Source of the DNA: Alviniconcha marisindica
Taxonomy: Eukaryota > Mollusca > Gastropoda > Provannidae
NCBI GenBank assembly: GCA_018857735.1
Contig: JABMCL010003286.1
Span: 211,001 to 275,000 of the forward strand
Length of the DNA stretch: 64,000 bases
Direction: 5' to 3'
Below, piece after piece: positions 1 to 10,654 of this stretch. Position numbers and translations under genes: made by a program. The notes beneath the pieces were generated by a model. That model was not told the origin of the DNA. It searched no databases and saw nothing but the letters and a program-made list of their open reading frames with translations. How positions within the stretch are numbered: the first letter of the stretch is position 1; the number at the start of each line of letters is the position of its first letter.

Positions 1-830
1 TGTCAGTGACTGGACTGATGTACAGCCAGAAACAGCAAGACATGGTAACATTGTCAACCTGTGTCAGTGACTGGACTGATGTACAGCCAGAAACAGCAAG
101 ACATGGTAACATCATACCTGTGTCAGTGACTGGACTGATGTACAGCCAGAAACAGCAAGACATGGTAACATCATACCTGTGTCAATACCTGTGTCAGTGA
201 CTGGACTGATGTACAGACAGAAACAGCAAGCAGGTAACATGAGTGCAGATGGATGAACATGCGACACTGTCATTACCTTGTCAGTGACTGGACTGATGTA
301 CAGCCAGAAACAGCAAGACATGGTAACATCTACCTGTGTCAGTGACTGGACTGATGTACAGCCAGAAACAGCAAGACATGGTAACATCATACCTGTGTCA
401 GTGACTGGACTGATGTACAGCCAGAAACAGCAAGACATGGTAACATCGTACCTGTGTCAATCACCTGTGTCCAGTGACTGGACTGATGTACAGCCAGGAA
501 ACAGCAAGACAGGGTAACATCATACCTGTGTCAGTGACTGGATGATGTACAGCCAAAACAGCAAGGCATGGTAACATTGTACCTGTGTCAATGACTGGAC
601 TGATGTACAGCCAGAAACAGCAAGACAGGTAACATCATACCTGTGTCAGTGACTGGATTGATGTACAGCCAGAAACAGCAAGGCATGGTAACATTGTACC
701 TGTGTCAGTGACTGGACTGATGTACAACCAGAAACAGCAAGACATGGTAACATTGTACCTGTGTCAATACCTGTGTCAGTGACTGGACTGATGTACAGCC
801 AGAAACAGCAAGACAGGGTAACATGAGGTA
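1..830. repeat. Minisatellite, about 59-bp unit
   Basis: About 13 imperfect head-to-tail copies of a unit that begins TGTCAGTGACTGGACTGATG and ends near CATGGTAACAT, with small indels between copies. It reaches the left edge, so the true length is unknown. It lies in an intron of EIF3J on the gene model given here. Apparent ORFs on both strands in this block are products of the repeat. Confidence 0.95.
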
Positions 831-1190
831 GCAGAGCATGGATGGGGTTTTGAAAAGTTATAGTTGTATTTTTCACAGACTTTGTATCAACTACTGCAGA
901 ATAAGATCTTAGGTTTGACCAAAAGACAGAGGCAGATGTTGTCAGAACACTTTATGAGAGTACCACAATTTTCACAAGGACTTTCAGTGTTGTGCCTTGT
1001 TTCAGCCGATTTTCAAGGACTTTCTATGCTTTGAAAATAACCTTTCAAACCCCAGAAAGCAGTATCAGTCTCAAAGACTATGTAAACCCTGGGTTATACT
1101 ACTAACAATACTAATAGCAGTTAACAACTTGAGTAAGACTAACAGTACTAACACCCTGGAGCTGGCTATGTAACAGTAATGATACCATAC
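831..1190. other. Intronic sequence, nothing recognised
   Basis: Unique-looking AT-rich sequence between the minisatellite and EIF3J exon 3. I looked for the lysine-rich exon 4 of EIF3J on the minus strand here and did not find it, so the rest of the gene is inferred to lie left of the window. Confidence 0.5.
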
Positions 1191-1242
1191 CTGGCTGATC
1201 CTTTTTCTCATTCTCCTCTTCAGCAGCATCTTCCCAACTCTC
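1191..1242 (-). CDS. EIF3J: EIF3J exon 3 (eIF3 subunit J, partial gene)
   Basis: A 52-nt exon encoding ESWEDAAEEENEKKDQP plus one base. On the minus strand it follows an acceptor (TTGCTTGTTCAG) and ends at a donor CAG|GTATGG. Its acidic, tryptophan-containing sequence continues exon 2 in phase 0 and matches the vertebrate EIF3J segment that follows EDVK (a tryptophan in an Asp/Glu/Lys-rich stretch). Exon 2 to exon 3 spans a 5.3 kb intron full of repeats. Downstream exons, which should encode the coiled, lysine-rich middle and the acidic C-terminus, are outside the window. Only the small exon size limits confidence; both splice sites and the reading frame agree. Confidence 0.8.
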
Positions 1243-1960
1243 CTGAACAAGCAAAATGGATACAACTCGGTATCAGAAATTCATGGCCAGTCTAAACTGC
1301 CGTCAAGAAAACATGACACGCCAACTTCATTTTAGAGAAGCATTAGTTACTGAATAATTACTATATTACCTGAAAGTACTATGGATAACAAAAGCAAATC
1401 TTTTATAGTTTTAACCTGTAAATGTTTCTTTGAAAATCACAAACACAGCAGAGAAATTAAGTCTGTTTAAATTTTTGTAAAGTTCACACCATTTTTCACA
1501 GTGACATTCCATAGCCCTTTTGCAAAGGCACAAACTTTTCAACAAGGTTTCTCGCTTTGCATGGAAAAAAGAAGTCACTGTTAAATAGTGTTAGTGTCTA
1601 CTTTGTTTGCATTACATTTGGTTATTGCAATATTAGTAATACTAATACAGTACATTCACACACCCAGACCTGTTTACCCCTAATAATGGCAAACAGTACA
1701 CTTACAGTCAAAAATAGTAAAATCAGCAACAAAAAGTAAATTAAAAATCACTTGTATTCACAGTAACTGAACATATGCATTACACTAATCACAGTAATTC
1801 CCACACACATTTTTTTTAAAACCAACTGCTCAATAGAAAATGCTGAACCTCCCAATCAAAATCAAACCAAAAAACACCCCAATGTCCCAGATCAAATAAG
1901 GATAGAGGCATGTGCAATCACTGGTGAATCTCTTTGTGGCAACACCTGCAAAACATGAGA

Positions 1961-2043
1961 GTGTTGTTTCAAACAGCTTCTGTCTCATGACTGGGTCTCA
2001 CAGTGTTGTTTCAAACAGCTTCTGTCTCATGACTGGGTCTCAC
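1961..2043. repeat. Two-copy 42-bp tandem duplication
   Basis: Two adjacent, essentially identical copies of a 42-bp unit starting GTGTTGTTTCAAACAGC. It is a simple local duplication in EIF3J intron 2. Confidence 0.85.
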
Positions 2044-3314
2044 AATGTTTATTGCAATCATTTTTGCCACCATGTGCCATCAAGAAATCTAACTTGCACA
2101 CAGTGCAGTATGCAAATTGTGGTGTCCTTGTTGAAGAATGAAGTACAGTGTACTACTAACTTTCTGTACTCCTGGTGAAAAATTTGATGGCACATTTTTG
2201 TGGGTTTTCTGTTACGTTTGTGTTTGCTAACCATCACCATCTGTTTCATGGGGCTTACATTCCTGTTTCTCGGTACTTGGTGCCTTCCCACCAGAAATAC
2301 TGTCAGAAGGAAATACCTTCATCCAAGTGGGATTAAAACACAAAACTACCCTGCTCAACCCCCCCATCCCCCCCAATTTTTTATATATATACAAAATTTG
2401 TAATTTTCACCAGGCCAGTGTACAATAGTAAAAAGCGCTTCAATATCGTACATTTTACGCCAAAATCGTAAGAGTCTGCACATCTATTTTTGTTGCAAAG
2501 ATATCTCTATCAGTAGTAGTGGTACAGAAAATATAGTATCATAAAACATTCAATAAAATTTTGAACAATCAGTGGCCCACACCAATGCAATATTTTGGTT
2601 GTAAAAGGATCAGCAGCTGTGAAGGTATTTATTAACAGACATATCAGCCCTCACTGTGACCTTGAACTTACCAATGCAATATTTTGGTTGCAAAAGGATC
2701 AGCAGCTGTGAAGATATAATAGACATGATTATATTTTGATTATATCAGCCCTCACTGTGATTTTGACCTTGAACATAGCAAAATGGTCTTTTGACATGAC
2801 ACTCTAGCTCATGATGATGCATCACAGTAAAGTTTGGCTACACACATACACAAAAATGTTCAGAAAATATCCTCTGGGTTTGGGAGAGGGACTTGCCCTC
2901 CTCCCATACTGTGCGAATCAGGGGGTGCAACCCCCTGAAGCTGACTTTTTTTAATTTAAATTTTTACATTCTGAATATAAAAACTCCTTTTGGGGCATTT
3001 CCTTCCCAGCTGATCTGCACACAGGTCACATTTCTTAGTCTTTACGTGGTCAAGAACTGCTGCATGGCCTTGGTTGGTATAGTTGATGGTGTCGCCACAC
3101 CAGTGACAAAAAACTTTTCCAGCCACATCCACGTTTTGGATGAAATCACCTAGTCACACTTGTGGCATATTGTCCACACTACTTGGTATTTCATCCAACT
3201 ATCTCCAGTCGAACTTGTAGTGGTAAGTTTGGTCAATTTTTTGCAGATCACACTCGCTGGTCCTATTGACAATGTTCGCAGCCATTTTCAAACAAATGCA
3301 TGTTGACGTTGACC

Positions 3315-3415
3315 CCGAGCCTCTGCTAGACTGGTATATGCCAGGTTTTTAGCAGTAAATGTTTCCTGACTACCAGTAAAATATAAAGTTTCTGGTACCA
3401 TATACTGGCTGAAAC
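3315..3415 (+). repeat. Left arm of a long inverted-repeat pair
   Basis: About 100 bp starting GAGCCTCTGCTAGACTGG and ending near CATATACTGGCTGAAAC reappears in reverse complement at about 6063-6168, with roughly 85% identity by eye. The arms face each other 2.6 kb apart, as terminal inverted repeats of a foldback or non-autonomous DNA element would. No ORF between them looks like a transposase. Confidence 0.7.
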
Positions 3416-4084
3416 AGAGCATTTCGTCTGACTGTTGATCATACTCTGTACCCTGGGTCCAGAAGCAAGTGGAAGCTCAGGCTAAACAAGATCGCTTCCA
3501 GTGTTAATCAGCAAGCAAAACAATAAATGCCCACTGTCACACCAGATGCCATATGCGTCACACGCTAGAAGCAAAAACTTTCACTGCCAGCACCCTCCTC
3601 CCTTGCTCCTCGAATGAACAGGTCCCACAGTATGAATGCTGGCTACAAGATGCTAGACCGTTCCATTTCTTTTTGGATAAACCTGCTGTGCTGTATGTTT
3701 TTTTCCTGCTCTACTTTCATTCTAGATCATGGCACAACGAAGCATACAGTCGCGTGTTTTTTTCTCACCCAACGCTGACAATTGCCTGTATTGTTGTCTG
3801 CTTCAAAATGAAGAAACCATTCAAACGGCTGAGAAAACCATTAAACCACCAGCTATTAAGGACAGAAGATAAAGAAGTACAACAATGGTTGGATGACAGA
3901 TTTTCCATGGCACAGGCATGAAGATGACGTTCACACTAAAAAGTTTGGCGTCTCAGCATGACCTTCGTTCTGCAGACTGTTGTGCCAGGGTGGAGACGGG
4001 AGTGGTGAACAGAAAAAAGAGAAAGAAGCTGGTATATCAAGGAGGTGGTTGGAAATTTCTTGGCAGTGCTCCTGATAGAAATTT

Positions 4085-4140
4085 TAGTCAGGGTCACAAT
4101 GTCCCCCTGTCAAAAAATCTAAGGGTCAAACAGCCTACAT
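4085..4140 (+). repeat. Short dispersed repeat (also at 30655-30725)
   Basis: The segment around TCAGGGTCACAATG and GTCAAAAAATCTAAGGGTCA occurs in reverse complement in the TTI2 intron at about 30655-30725. The family is unknown. Confidence 0.7.
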
Positions 4141-4360
4141 GATACATTAAAAAAAATCCAGTCCTTTCAATATGAGTCATTTTAAAAGTGTTCATTCTTT
4201 CAAATGCATAATAAACAAAAAATCTGGCAAAGGTGCGAGATAAGTCCCCCCCCCCCCCCCCCCAACCTTTTACTGTAGATTTGGCTGACTCACGGTCACA
4301 AAATGGGCCTGTCCGAATCTCAAATTCTCACAACTGCAAAGTCCTTTTTGCTTCCATTAG

Positions 4361-4567
4361 GTAGCCAAATAATCAATTGTAACGACTGTTTTTGCAACAA
4401 TTACTTCTTTATTTTGCTTCCTTTGCAGACTTTCTTTCATTGTACTTTTTTTTTTAACAGCTTCAGTTTCATCCAAGGTTCTTCTGATGGAATACAGCAC
4501 ATCACTGAAAGAAGCAAGTACAAAAGTAATTGAGGCAAAAGTGGTAATTGTAATAACTCATTTGGCT
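4361..4567. mobile_element. MITE-like element, copy 1
   Basis: About 207 bp bounded by imperfect inverted ends: it begins AGCCAAATAATCAATTG and ends CAATTGTAATAACTCATTTGGCT-like in reverse. Internal blocks (TTTTGCAACAATTACTTC, GCTTCAGTTTCATCC) recur in the reverse-oriented copy at about 27520-27713. Short length, inverted ends and absence of coding sequence fit a miniature inverted-repeat transposable element. Superfamily not assigned. Confidence 0.65.
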
Positions 4568-4639
4568 GCAAGGGTGAAGAGTAGATCACTCTGGAATTGC
4601 AAGATAAATTTTGCAACTGAGCAGTAGTAAAAAAAAAAA

Positions 4640-4675
4640 GGGGGGGGGGGGGGTGGGGGGTTAGGGTTAGGGTTA
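4640..4675. repeat. Poly-G followed by TTAGGG units
   Basis: A 14-base G run, T, six more Gs, then about two and a half TTAGGG repeats. Too short to be a telomere. Confidence 0.85.
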
Positions 4676-6062
4676 ATCATGTTCTGATCGAGAATTTCCG
4701 TTCAGCAAAGGGACATTACTCCCGACTCGCGATCTTGTTTTATCCTGAAAATAGGGGAATCATTGGACCTTAAAAAACAAAACAAAAAACTTTCTCATTC
4801 TTAAATAACAGACAATGAAGGCAGCAATAAACTAGCATAAATCTGAATCCTTTATTAACACAGAGAATAAAGAAATGTATCGGGTGCAGGTTTGGCACAG
4901 TTCCTCGTGTTAAAAAATACAACCACTGATCCAAGCTGCCCGGGCTATGTTGGGTCATGGCTTGGGGCATGCATGGCAGTTTGGGTCATTAATATTAACA
5001 ATAATTACAATTCTGAAATTAGAACTGTTACAGTGCTAGAATGAAATGAACAGTAGCTGCCTGTTGGCTTTCACAGAAGTCATGACACATGACAGAATGA
5101 GGCAGAGTTATGCTCAGTCACATTGTGTATTGTAATGATGATTCATTGCTGATATATTTGTACTGAGACAGGTACCACTGTAGATTTTTTATTTTATAAG
5201 CTTGAGTACTTTACTGAATTTGATCTCTTTCAAGCATGGACCTGGCGATTAACAAAGTTACAAATTTATGTAACATTATGGGGAAGTTGGTTTGTGTGTG
5301 TGTATGTGTGTGTGTTAGAGTCTACTTAGTACTTTTATCACACTTTCTACCCTTCAAAATCCATCTGACAAACATATGACCTATTTCAATCAAAATGGTT
5401 GATTTTAAGAATCTGGCATGGACAACTAGTTTTGCCACTCGGCCAAGTAGAAAATTCATCTACTTGCCTTAAGTGGAAAAAAAAGTTACTGTCATACCCT
5501 GCCAATGGCAGGTCGTTCTGCATGCGGAACACTTTCTCCCGCATGAATGTATCACTAAGTTTCATATCTCATTGAAAAGGAAATTGAACGTACTTTCGAT
5601 TAAGTCCAAGAATGAGGGGGATAAAATGAACACAAATGGTCCAGATTTCAGTCTGAAATATTGTTTTTATTGAAAAATCAACTATTTTGAAGAAATTCAA
5701 CCAAACTTAGTATAATTCGAAAGCTACTGCAATGATCTGTCTGGTGGTGCTAAAAATAGACGTGTACTATGTTCGGGTGCAATGCAGGAGGCAGTCAAAG
5801 CTGATCACACTTTGTAGAGCACTTCACAAGTACGGTTCACGTCGCACAAAATTCGGCATCATTGACAATTTGTGGCGCTTGTAAAATATTGTGTAAATTT
5901 CACATCATCAAACAAACAACACACACTTCTAAAGCAAAGGTAGATCTTTATTTTCATACAATCAAAAATAACATTGGTTGCATAAATACTGTGTTTGACC
6001 TGATTGAAAAAGGTCAAAAGTGGACATTTTGCTGCAGTGCATGGCTGACCACTAGCCGGCTG

Positions 6063-6168
6063 CCGCTACCTAGTTTCAGCCAGTATGTGGTACCAGCAAC
6101 TTTATTTTTTACTGGTACTCAGGAAACATTTACCAGTAAAACCCCGCATATGCCGGTCTGGCAGAGGC
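6063..6168 (-). repeat. Right arm of the inverted-repeat pair
   Basis: Reverse complement of 3315-3415. Landmarks are CAGCCAGTATGTGGTACCAG at the inner side and GGCAGAGGCTC at the outer side. Similarity stops on both sides at the same motif as in the left arm. Confidence 0.7.
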
Positions 6169-6584
6169 TCTGCACATGCAGAATCTCTTCTTCTTCTCTG
6201 TAGGCGACCAATTTCTTCACATAGATAGAACTTAGAAGTGCCAGACAGGCAAACTTGAATTGATAGAGGATTTTTCCCTACTTCGCATGAGCACATGAAA
6301 ATACTTCTGTCAAAACTCACGGTTACAGGATCATCAAATATTTTAGGTGTATGTCGTTTAGGTGCACTTTTCAGCCCGGAAATTTTACAGCCTTGGGCAG
6401 TGTCAGTGAAGGGGTTAATTGTCGATTTTCCACCACTGTCCTAGGATTTAACCTTCACAATGACAAAAATCACCCAGCATGAAAAATATCGGTGTCTGCT
6501 AAGTGCTGGGCGTTGTTCGCTTAGGTTACAAATACAACTAGCACAAGAAGTTGCGCATATGGAGAGGTAAAGTTGCCGACTCAC

Positions 6585-6670
6585 CTTTACATCTTCTTCT
6601 TCGTCTTCTCCTTGCCACTTGTCATCAGTGTTCGCTTTTACAGGCAGTTCCGGCTCAAAGTCATCAGCAT
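6585..6670 (-). CDS. EIF3J: EIF3J exon 2 (eIF3 subunit J)
   Basis: eIF3j is the loosely bound subunit of translation initiation factor 3; its N-terminus acts near the decoding site and mRNA channel of the 40S ribosome in the cytoplasm. This 86-nt exon completes residue 8 and encodes residues 9-36. The WDADDFEPELPV segment crosses the exon 1 junction, followed by KWQGEDEEEDVK, which corresponds to the vertebrate block beginning WDAD and ending RWEGEDEDEDVK. The acceptor is a T-rich tract ending TTTTTAG; the donor is AAG|GTGAGT. Exons 1 and 2 add to 108 nt, exactly 36 codons, so exon 3 starts in phase 0. Recognition rests on family knowledge plus intact splice sites and frame. Confidence 0.9.
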
Positions 6671-6750
6671 CTAAAAACAACAAAACAACTTAAAACGATC
6701 TGAAACTCGAGGATACAAAACACAACGCAAAACATATCCACATGTCTTAC

Positions 6751-6772
6751 CCCATGCGTCATTGTCCGCCAT
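6751..6772 (-). CDS. EIF3J: EIF3J exon 1 with start codon
   Basis: Minus-strand ATG at 6772 in good context (AAAATGGCG), encoding MADNDAW and the first base of an Asp codon, then donor GGG|GTAAGA. A 22-nt first coding exon is short but the phase, donor and the conserved Trp-Asp-Ala-Asp junction with exon 2 all agree. The 5' untranslated region and promoter lie above 6772; no TATA box or other promoter element was identified. Confidence 0.88.
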
Positions 6773-6994
6773 TTTAGCAACTCGTTATGACACAGAGCTA
6801 GTTAGGCACGTGACCAAAAATCGACATGAGAATGAGTCTCTTATGGCATTATCTAGCTCTATGAGAAGTCTTGTTCACGAGAAGTCTCGTTTAATGAGGC
6901 TCTATACGAGAGTTTATAAAAGCGAAAGCAGCGTGTTCCGGACCTTGCTCTGGTTTCATCGCCTCGTTGGATATCATTGCCTTCCAGATTATTA

Positions 6995-7165
6995 TTTTGT
7001 ATCTGTTGATATGATCTTGGCTCAATCTGGCATAATTATTTTCTGCTAACTGTTAGAGCACAAACACGATATGGCATCGCTTCTAAAGCGGTACGTTCAG
7101 GGGACGCAACTCTTTTGGCGGCTTCAAAATTGATTGCCCTTGAATAGTCTCCATTCTTGGATACT
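6995..7165 (+). repeat. Dispersed repeat (second copy at 24030-24190)
   Basis: Shared landmarks with 24030-24190 are GATCTTGGCTCAA, GTTAGAGCACAAACAC and ATTGCCCTTGAA, in the same order and spacing. Unknown family, same strand in both places. Confidence 0.75.
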
Positions 7166-7359
7166 GTGGTCAGAAATCAACGTCGACGATTGCCACGGGT
7201 TTCGACGATGAATATTATATATGAGCTATCTAGATTGTGAAAGGATTCAAACTGAAAATAGTCACCACGATAAAGTTTTAAACTAGGGCAGAAAGTTGAC
7301 CAACCATGCGCCCTTAGACAGTGAAACTGGGTTGTGACATCGCCAGTCACGAAATATGC

Positions 7360-7510
7360 AAAAAACCCGTGGCTTCGCAGTTGAAGATTCCAACTGAGCA
7401 GCAAACTAACCAGTACAAGAGCTCATTCTTTGTAAGAACTGTTGCTGACAGGAACAAGCTGGAGGACAACGTGGTCACTGCAGATTCTGTCACTGCATTC
7501 TCATCAGAAG
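7360..7510 (+). pseudogene. LINE reverse transcriptase C-terminal fragment
   Basis: The frame reads KSSFFVRTVADRNKLEDNVV followed by TADSVTAF. This matches the extreme C-terminal signature of many animal non-LTR retrotransposon polyproteins (a serine, two phenylalanines, an RTV, then WNxLP and a final valine/phenylalanine-rich helix; Trp is replaced by Arg here). No polymerase domain is attached, so it is a 5'-truncated remnant. Confidence 0.6.
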
Positions 7511-8307
7511 CAGGTAGATGGCTACAAGGGGCTGCTTCCCACACATAGGCACCCAGATTTTTTAAAAAATAGCCAGTTTTTGATAAGGCCAGTACAACAA
7601 CAAACTGTACAGATTATTCCTCTTCAAGTTTTACTGTTATTGCGCTGTCCCTGTTCCGTTGTGATAATGACCAGTGTCCAGTAGTCCCTGCAACATATCA
7701 AACCAGATCCAAAAGAACAAGTTGATAGGATGACCAATAAACCAACAGTGGTGTGTCACTGTCACTGTCAGCCGTTGTCTCTGTGACGCCCTGCATGTGA
7801 CATGTACTCAACTTGGTGAAATTAGTGACAGTGGCACCTGTTGACAGTGTTGTACTGGCAGCCATTAAACTTTAGTTGTCATCACACAAAGCTACTCTCT
7901 GTCTGTGACCCCAGTCCACACCCCAAACACCTTTGAACTTCAGTGCAGTCCAGCGCAGTAGTGACCAGATTTGCTCGACAGATGCTATTGCAAGAGGGAA
8001 ACTTGTGTATACATGTGTTGGTCGAAATGGACCAGTTTGCCAAATGAACTGCAACAAACTTTTACAACATGTTTCTTTGGGTTTGGTTTGCATGCATGGA
8101 GATGATTCATTGACATGAACTGATGAAGTTGAACTCATGAACGATTTTTTGTTTCCCTTCTTTTCTTTGTCTCCATTGTTTGACACTCAGAATATTACAC
8201 CATCAGTTTTGAAATTAGCACCTTCAGGACTGGTGCATAATCAGCAATATTAAAACCCACACCCACCCACTGACCGTGAAACCTGGTGAATCACGACACT
8301 GTCCATC

Positions 8308-9451
8308 ATGCTGTCAGTGATAGCCTCCAAAAGCCTAGTGTTGGGTGTACTGTTTGTGATGACATTCGGGCTGGGACTGATTCCAGTCAAGCTGATGGCA
8401 GGTCATTCAACGCAGCACTGCCACTTGCACCTCTGTGGGTGATGGAAGAATGGGGCGGCGTACCAGACTGGCCGTGTACAAGCGGGTTCTCAGTTTCCTT
8501 AGCTGTTTTGCTGCTGGTGTGTTTTTGGCGACCTGTTTTCTGGATCTATTACCCAGTGTGAGGAAACATATGATCACAGTTTTGTTTGAAATGGACATCA
8601 TTACAGGGTTTCCTCTTGCTGAGTTTATCATGTCTATTGGACTGTTTCTCATCCTGATTGTAGAACAGATTGTGCTGTTGATGAAAGAAGGAAAGAAATC
8701 AGAAACTGAAGTGAAGAAACCATTGCTAGGCAAGCACAATGGTGGGACTGGAAGTGAGGCAGGCTCTGATCAAGACGATAAAGAGGAGTTTCTGCAGAGT
8801 GATCACTCCATTAGAGGTATCAGTGATCAGCCTGACATTGATAATGATAGTGACATTGACCCAGAGAGCTCTGTGTCACCAAGCAGCAGACACAGAGGTC
8901 AAGCTGACCATCATCATCACCATGGACACCACCATGAGACGGGTTTCCAAAACCATTCTCCTCTGCGTGCGATGCTGCTGCTTAGTGCTCTGTCTCTCCA
9001 TTCCATATTTGAGGGCCTGGCTGTGGGGCTGCAGTCTAATGCTGGGCAAGTGCTGGGCATCTTTGCTGCTCTTGTTCTCCACAAAAGCATTCTTAGTTTC
9101 AGCATTGGAATGAGTCTAGTCCAGAGTCGATTGTCCACAAAAAGCTGCATCAGGTCAATTCTTTTCTTTTCCCTGACTGCGCCAGTTGGTGTTGGTGTTG
9201 GTATTCTTATGACAGACTTGTGGGAGTCCAATGCCTCTAATCTGGTTGATGGAATTTTGCAGGGGATTGCTTCAGGAACGTTTCTTTACATGACTTTCTT
9301 TGAGGTGTTGCCAGCTGAGTTGAACTCCTCACATGATCGGATGTTGAAATTGTTGATGCTGTTACTTGGCTATAGCACTGTTACTTGCATTTTGTTTCTG
9401 AGTGACAGTGTCAAAGCACCATTCTGCAAAGTCAGTGTTGGGCATTCATAG
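8308..9451 (+). CDS. ZIP-family zinc transporter, SLC39A1/2/3-like, with a one-base frame change
   Basis: Imports Zn2+ (and probably related divalent metals) into the cytosol; plasma membrane or vesicle membrane protein of the ZIP II group. The ATG at 8308 follows an in-frame stop at 8287 and opens helix 1 (SLVLGVLFVMTFGLGLIPV), whose frame ends at a TGA near 8440. The rest lies in the next frame to 9451: helix 2 with CFAAGVFLATCFLDLLP, helix 3 with EFIMSIGLFLILIVEQ, a long acidic cytoplasmic loop ending in a histidine cluster at 8909-8935 (HHHHHGHHH, likely metal binding), helix 4 with the diagnostic HSIFEGLAVGLQ, helix 5 with the HK pair, then helices 6-8 with GIASGTFLYMTFFEVLP. Dropping one G of the GGG at 8437-8439 would make one frame of about 380 residues, near the family length. 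No GT-AG intron with the right phase is visible, so this is a sequencing error, polymorphism or inactivating indel. Confidence 0.88.
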
Positions 9452-9676
9452 CCATAAAAATTAGAATTAGAGTTATATATGTACTCATGTGTGATGTGTA
9501 ATACTAATACTGTAATAATACTAACACACCATAACAGCAAAGTATAAAACTTTATGTATTGTTATTGTATACATGTTTTTAGTGTACTCCCCCCATGCAG
9601 CTGTGCACTGATGATCTGGACAATAGCAGATTGGTAGTAGTACTAATAGTCTACGTTTACTGCCTATAAATACTGT
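9452..9676. other. 3' flank of the ZIP gene
   Basis: AT-rich sequence, probably 3' untranslated. No AATAAA was seen in it. The first AATAAA downstream on this strand is in the LTR-like repeat at about 9932. Confidence 0.45.
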
Positions 9677-10497
9677 AACCGAACCTGCAGCCCGTTCCTC
9701 ATTTTAGGTTCAGGGGGAGGCTGGAGTTTGCCAAGGAGAGACACTCACAGTGGAATACACAGTTGTCTCTAGTCTTCTTCATGTAGTGTGCATTTCAATG
9801 TTCCTTGCGTTGTGTTCAAAATCACTACAATTGACCGACCTTGGTATCCAGAAAAAACCCTGTGTTAGTGTTTGGTTGCTTGTCCGCTCCTCAGAGGTAG
9901 GTGCGCCGCTACACATACAGTAAACACAAGAATAAACCAAACTGACACATAACTATGCCTAACCTACGCACTAAACCATAGCTAACTTAGCTACTGGCAT
10001 AGGTTCAGTACCAATTACCTACAAAAGTAAGTTACACCCTTGCGCTGACTTAACTAATACTTGCACTTTGCAGCACAAGAAGACAAACAAACATACACTT
10101 AACTAACACTCGTACTTTGCAGCACAAGTCTTCTAATAACTAAACATACGTGCCTGCACTTTGCAGCACAGGTCTCTAATAACTAAGGGAAGAGCAACAC
10201 ACATTTCAGCATGTAAACTCGAGGGGTAGGGGTGGACTAGCACTTTACAGCACTGAGTCCTCTAAGGGAAGAGCAACACACTTTTCAGCATGTAGACTCG
10301 GGGCATAAGGTGGGGTTGACCAGCACTTTTCAGCACATGGTGATGGTACAGAAACCAGGCAGGCACTGTCTTTTAAACCGTCGCATTGTGCACTGGCCAG
10401 TCGCTGGCAGGCAGCATCCAACTGGAGAGAAGGGGTGGGGGAACTCGGGGCCTGTGCCTGAGCTAGCTTGCACAGCTCTCCAACTACAATAGTATAA
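9677..10497 (+). mobile_element. Solo-LTR-like copy of a Ty3/gypsy-type element
   Basis: Begins TGTAACCGAACCTGCAGCCC and is homologous, in inverted orientation, to 29580-30573, which abuts an integrase remnant. Shared blocks include CCGTTCCTCATTTTAGGTTCAG, the AGACACTCACAGTGGAATAC region, and 60-bp internal subrepeats built on GCACTTTGCAGCACA and CATGTARACTCG. It carries AATAAA (about 9932) that could serve the upstream ZIP gene. The right boundary is approximate and no clear target duplication was found. Confidence 0.65.
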
Positions 10498-10654
10498 CAA
10501 TGAATTAATTAGTTTAGCACTGAGAGTACTACTGCTAGTTGTGATAATAATTCAAAAGTTGGGTTAAGTTATAAAAATGTTGAGCTTGAAACTGTGGAGA
10601 AAACATGCTGTCACTAAACCAGCTTTTCAAATTCACAAGTGCAAAGCCTAATGC

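Larger units (their letters stand above)
1243..6584. other. EIF3J intron 2
   Basis: A 5.3 kb intron with no convincing coding sequence. It holds a 42-bp duplication at about 1961-2043, two copies of a roughly 42-bp segment at about 2584 and 2671, poly-C at 4246-4263, poly-G with a TTAGGG stretch at 4640-4675, a MITE at 4361-4567, a short dispersed repeat at 4085-4140 and the inverted pair at about 3315 and 6165. The plus-strand ORF at 3553-3921 resembles no family I know and has no codon or motif support. Confidence 0.6.
6773..8307. other. Intergenic region between EIF3J and the ZIP gene
   Basis: The two genes are divergent here. The block holds a dispersed repeat (6995-7165) and a LINE tail (7360-7510). 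A pyrimidine-rich stretch ending CACTCAG at about 8190 could be a splice acceptor for a 5' untranslated intron of the ZIP gene; that is only a possibility. No other gene was seen. Confidence 0.5.

Noticed and set aside
3553..3921. 122-codon ORF in EIF3J intron 2
   Set aside because: No family motif, no splice support, and it lies between inverted repeats of a probable transposon.
4655..4675. Telomeric TTAGGG
   Set aside because: Only about two and a half units inside a gene intron; likely chance extension of a G-rich repeat.
8407..9231. Minus-strand and alternate-frame ORFs over the ZIP gene
   Set aside because: Shadows of the real transporter frame; no motif of their own.
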